From positions 1-35,595 of the forward strand of contig NZ_NHSQ01000176.1 in the NCBI RefSeq assembly GCF_016653465.1: 35,595 nucleotides of DNA, read 5' to 3'. Positions 34,795 through 35,595 of the stretch are shown one piece after another. Source of the stretch: Thiocystis minor (GTDB lineage: Bacteria; Pseudomonadota; Gammaproteobacteria; Chromatiales; Chromatiaceae). The notes below the pieces were generated by a model. It saw only the letters and a list, made by a program, of their open reading frames with translations. It ran no database searches and was not told where the DNA came from. Position 1 is the stretch's first letter. Every line of letters starts with the position of its first letter. The position numbers were made by a program, and so were the translations under genes.

Positions 34795-34822
34795 TTTATA
34801 CATCAAACACTGACGCTGTCAA
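34795..34822 (-). promoter_or_regulatory. Near-consensus sigma70 promoter of the MerR-VWA operon
   Basis: On the minus strand TTGACA (34817-34822) is separated by 16 bp from TATAAA (34795-34800). The -10 box ends only 7 bp before the MerR ATG, so transcription should start at or next to the start codon. The palindrome TGAC-AGC-GTCA overlaps the -35 box and could be an operator for the MerR protein. Confidence 0.7.
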
Positions 34823-35054
34823 TATGCCCCCGTGCCGTCTGGGCGGCGTGGCTGGCTCTGAAGGCGATGCGGGATCGACGGGATCGCTGCCTTGGCCAGG
34901 ACGCCGGTGCTGGATCCGGTTCCCGTTTTGGATAGCCTCTTCCCTGCCGTGACTTCCGTCGGTTGCTGCGCTGGCAAGACGAGCGTTGAGTTGCAAGCGC
35001 GGGGTTGATGCGGTTTTTCCTTCTGGTGGAGAGGGCGAGCACACGACCGTCCAA
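34823..35054. other. Intergenic stretch without a recognised gene
   Basis: 232 bp between the MerR promoter and the WGR gene stop. Short open frames on both strands have no recognisable protein features. No terminator hairpin for the WGR gene was found. Confidence 0.5.
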
Positions 35055-35318
35055 TCAGCCGACGGGCGTATATCCCCGCTTCTCCCGCCGTTGCTTAATG
35101 GCCGCCATGCGTTCCACGCCCGCGTCGTGGGAGGGCACCCAGACGATCCGCACCCGGCCCCGCTTCGAGCCCACGCCGCCCCAGCTTTGGATGACGGTCC
35201 AATCGCCCAACAGATCCCGGACCAGATCGACTTGGTAGTAGCGGGCCTTCTCGGGATTGGTCCAACGGTGCATCACGGTGGGCGGCTCCTCGCTATCGGG
35301 TCCGTTTGAGTTCGACAT
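35055..35318 (-). CDS. Small WGR-domain protein
   Basis: 87 residues, almost entirely one WGR domain: RYYQVDLVRDLLGDWTVIQ followed by SWGGVGSKRGRVRIV, where SWGGVGS matches the Trp-Gly-Arg-type turn of the family with the Arg replaced by Gly. WGR domains occur in PARPs and in bacterial proteins, and they bind nucleic-acid ends or mediate contacts. A standalone copy of this size is common in proteobacteria, and its function is not defined. The ATG at 35318 is the natural start. It lies on the same strand as the MerR and VWA genes but is separated from them by a promoter, so it is a separate unit. Confidence 0.78.
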   Translation of the reverse strand: MSNSNGPDSEEPPTVMHRWTNPEKARYYQVDLVRDLLGDWTVIQSWGGVGSKRGRVRIVWVPSHDAGVERMAAIKQRREKRGYTPVG

Positions 35319-35348
35319 CGTGCGAATGTCGCGCAGCGGCGCCTTCCC

Positions 35349-35362
35349 GTCAACGGATTGAC
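35349..35362. promoter_or_regulatory. Inverted repeat upstream of the WGR gene
   Basis: GTCAA-CGGA-TTGAC is a perfect 5-bp inverted repeat with a 4-bp spacer, 30 bp upstream of the WGR start. Its position suits an operator. No convincing -10 box accompanies it. Confidence 0.25.
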
Positions 35363-35383
35363 AAGATTTGTGCCGTCTTGAGG

Positions 35384-35418
35384 CAAAAAAAACCCACCAG
35401 CCAAGGCTGGTGGGTTTT
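35384..35418 (-). terminator. Strong intrinsic terminator
   Basis: The perfect stem AAAACCCACCAGCC / GGCTGGTGGGTTTT (35389-35402 with 35405-35418) is followed on the minus strand by a run of eight T. It lies 12 bp after the stop of the gene entering from the right edge, so it ends that transcript. Confidence 0.92.
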
Positions 35419-35430
35419 CGGGGTTAACGA

Positions 35431-35595
35431 TTAGGCGACGAGCAGCTCCAGTTGCAGATCGTCCGTCGTCGTGTCCAGGAGACCCTGGACGTCAATGCCC
35501 TGCTTCTCCAGCACTGCGTCGAGTGCCTGATCGATGATGGCCTGCGCGCGTTGCGCCACGGACGCCTCCGCGTCATTGAGCCGGCGCCGTGGATC
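35431..35595 (-). CDS. C-terminal end of an unidentified protein (runs off the right edge)
   Basis: Reading the minus strand inward from the window edge gives 54 codons ending in TAA at 35431-35433. They contain a helical segment (NDAEASVAQRAQAIIDQALDA) and a leucine-rich acidic end (TTDDLQLELLVA). Codon use and the terminator just downstream make it a real gene end. No domain can be recognised from this fragment. Confidence 0.6.
   Translation of the reverse strand, partial: DPRRRLNDAEASVAQRAQAIIDQALDAVLEKQGIDVQGLLDTTTDDLQLELLVA

Noticed and set aside
34796-35054. Short minus-strand frames of about 82 codons upstream of the MerR gene
   Set aside because: They overlap the MerR promoter, have no ribosome-binding sequence or recognisable domain, and overlap each other in different frames.

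Overview
The window reads as a densely packed anti-phage defence island next to a remnant of a conjugation/mobilisation region, so it probably comes from a plasmid or an integrated plasmid-like element. The host is most likely a gammaproteobacterium with a GC-rich genome. A purple sulfur bacterium (Chromatiales) is a guess from overall gene style, not something shown by a marker gene. No rRNA, tRNA or CRISPR array was seen.

Left end (1-1728, mostly plus strand): the first codons of an IS4-type transposase run off the edge. A 145-bp stretch with helically phased CGGAC motifs follows (candidate oriT/TraK-binding region). Next come traK and traL homologues of the IncP transfer system, and a small aspartate-rich ORF carrying six tandem GATCTT hexamers. 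Nearly everything else lies on the minus strand and is described in transcription order, from right to left.

Right end (32948-35595): the tail of an unrecognised gene with a strong terminator, a small WGR-domain protein, and a MerR-type regulator (apparently leaderless promoter) followed by a von Willebrand A protein. Defence core (16397-32832): a complete type 3 BREX set in canonical order, brxF, brxC, pglXI, brxHII, pglZ and a gene in the brxA position. Several neighbours overlap by ATGA. Two cargo blocks interrupt the set. Between brxC and pglXI sit a HigBA-like toxin-antitoxin pair, two small unknown genes (one AT-rich and extremely acidic) and a winged-helix gene. Between pglXI and brxHII sits a low-GC two-gene CBASS operon: a CD-NTase with a likely AGS-C sensor, and a SLATT two-helix membrane effector.

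Downstream cassette (1717-16313): directly after brxA come a very large helicase with a C-terminal PD-(D/E)XK-like nuclease, a giant sacsin-like protein with two GHKL (Hsp90-type) ATPase modules, and a second RapA/SNF2-type helicase. I know of no named defence system with this composition; it is the best candidate here for something undescribed. The giant gene is split by a 229-bp AT-rich MITE-like element (7272-7500) with 13-bp perfect terminal inverted repeats and a TTAG target duplication. Removing the element plus one duplication copy rejoins the two halves exactly in frame, giving one protein of about 2,564 residues and reuniting the ATP-binding motifs of the second GHKL module.

Functionally, BREX would methylate host DNA through PglXI and block phage replication. 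CBASS would act as an abortive backup through cyclic-nucleotide signalling and membrane damage. The helicase/GHKL cassette would add a third, uncharacterised nucleic-acid-processing layer.
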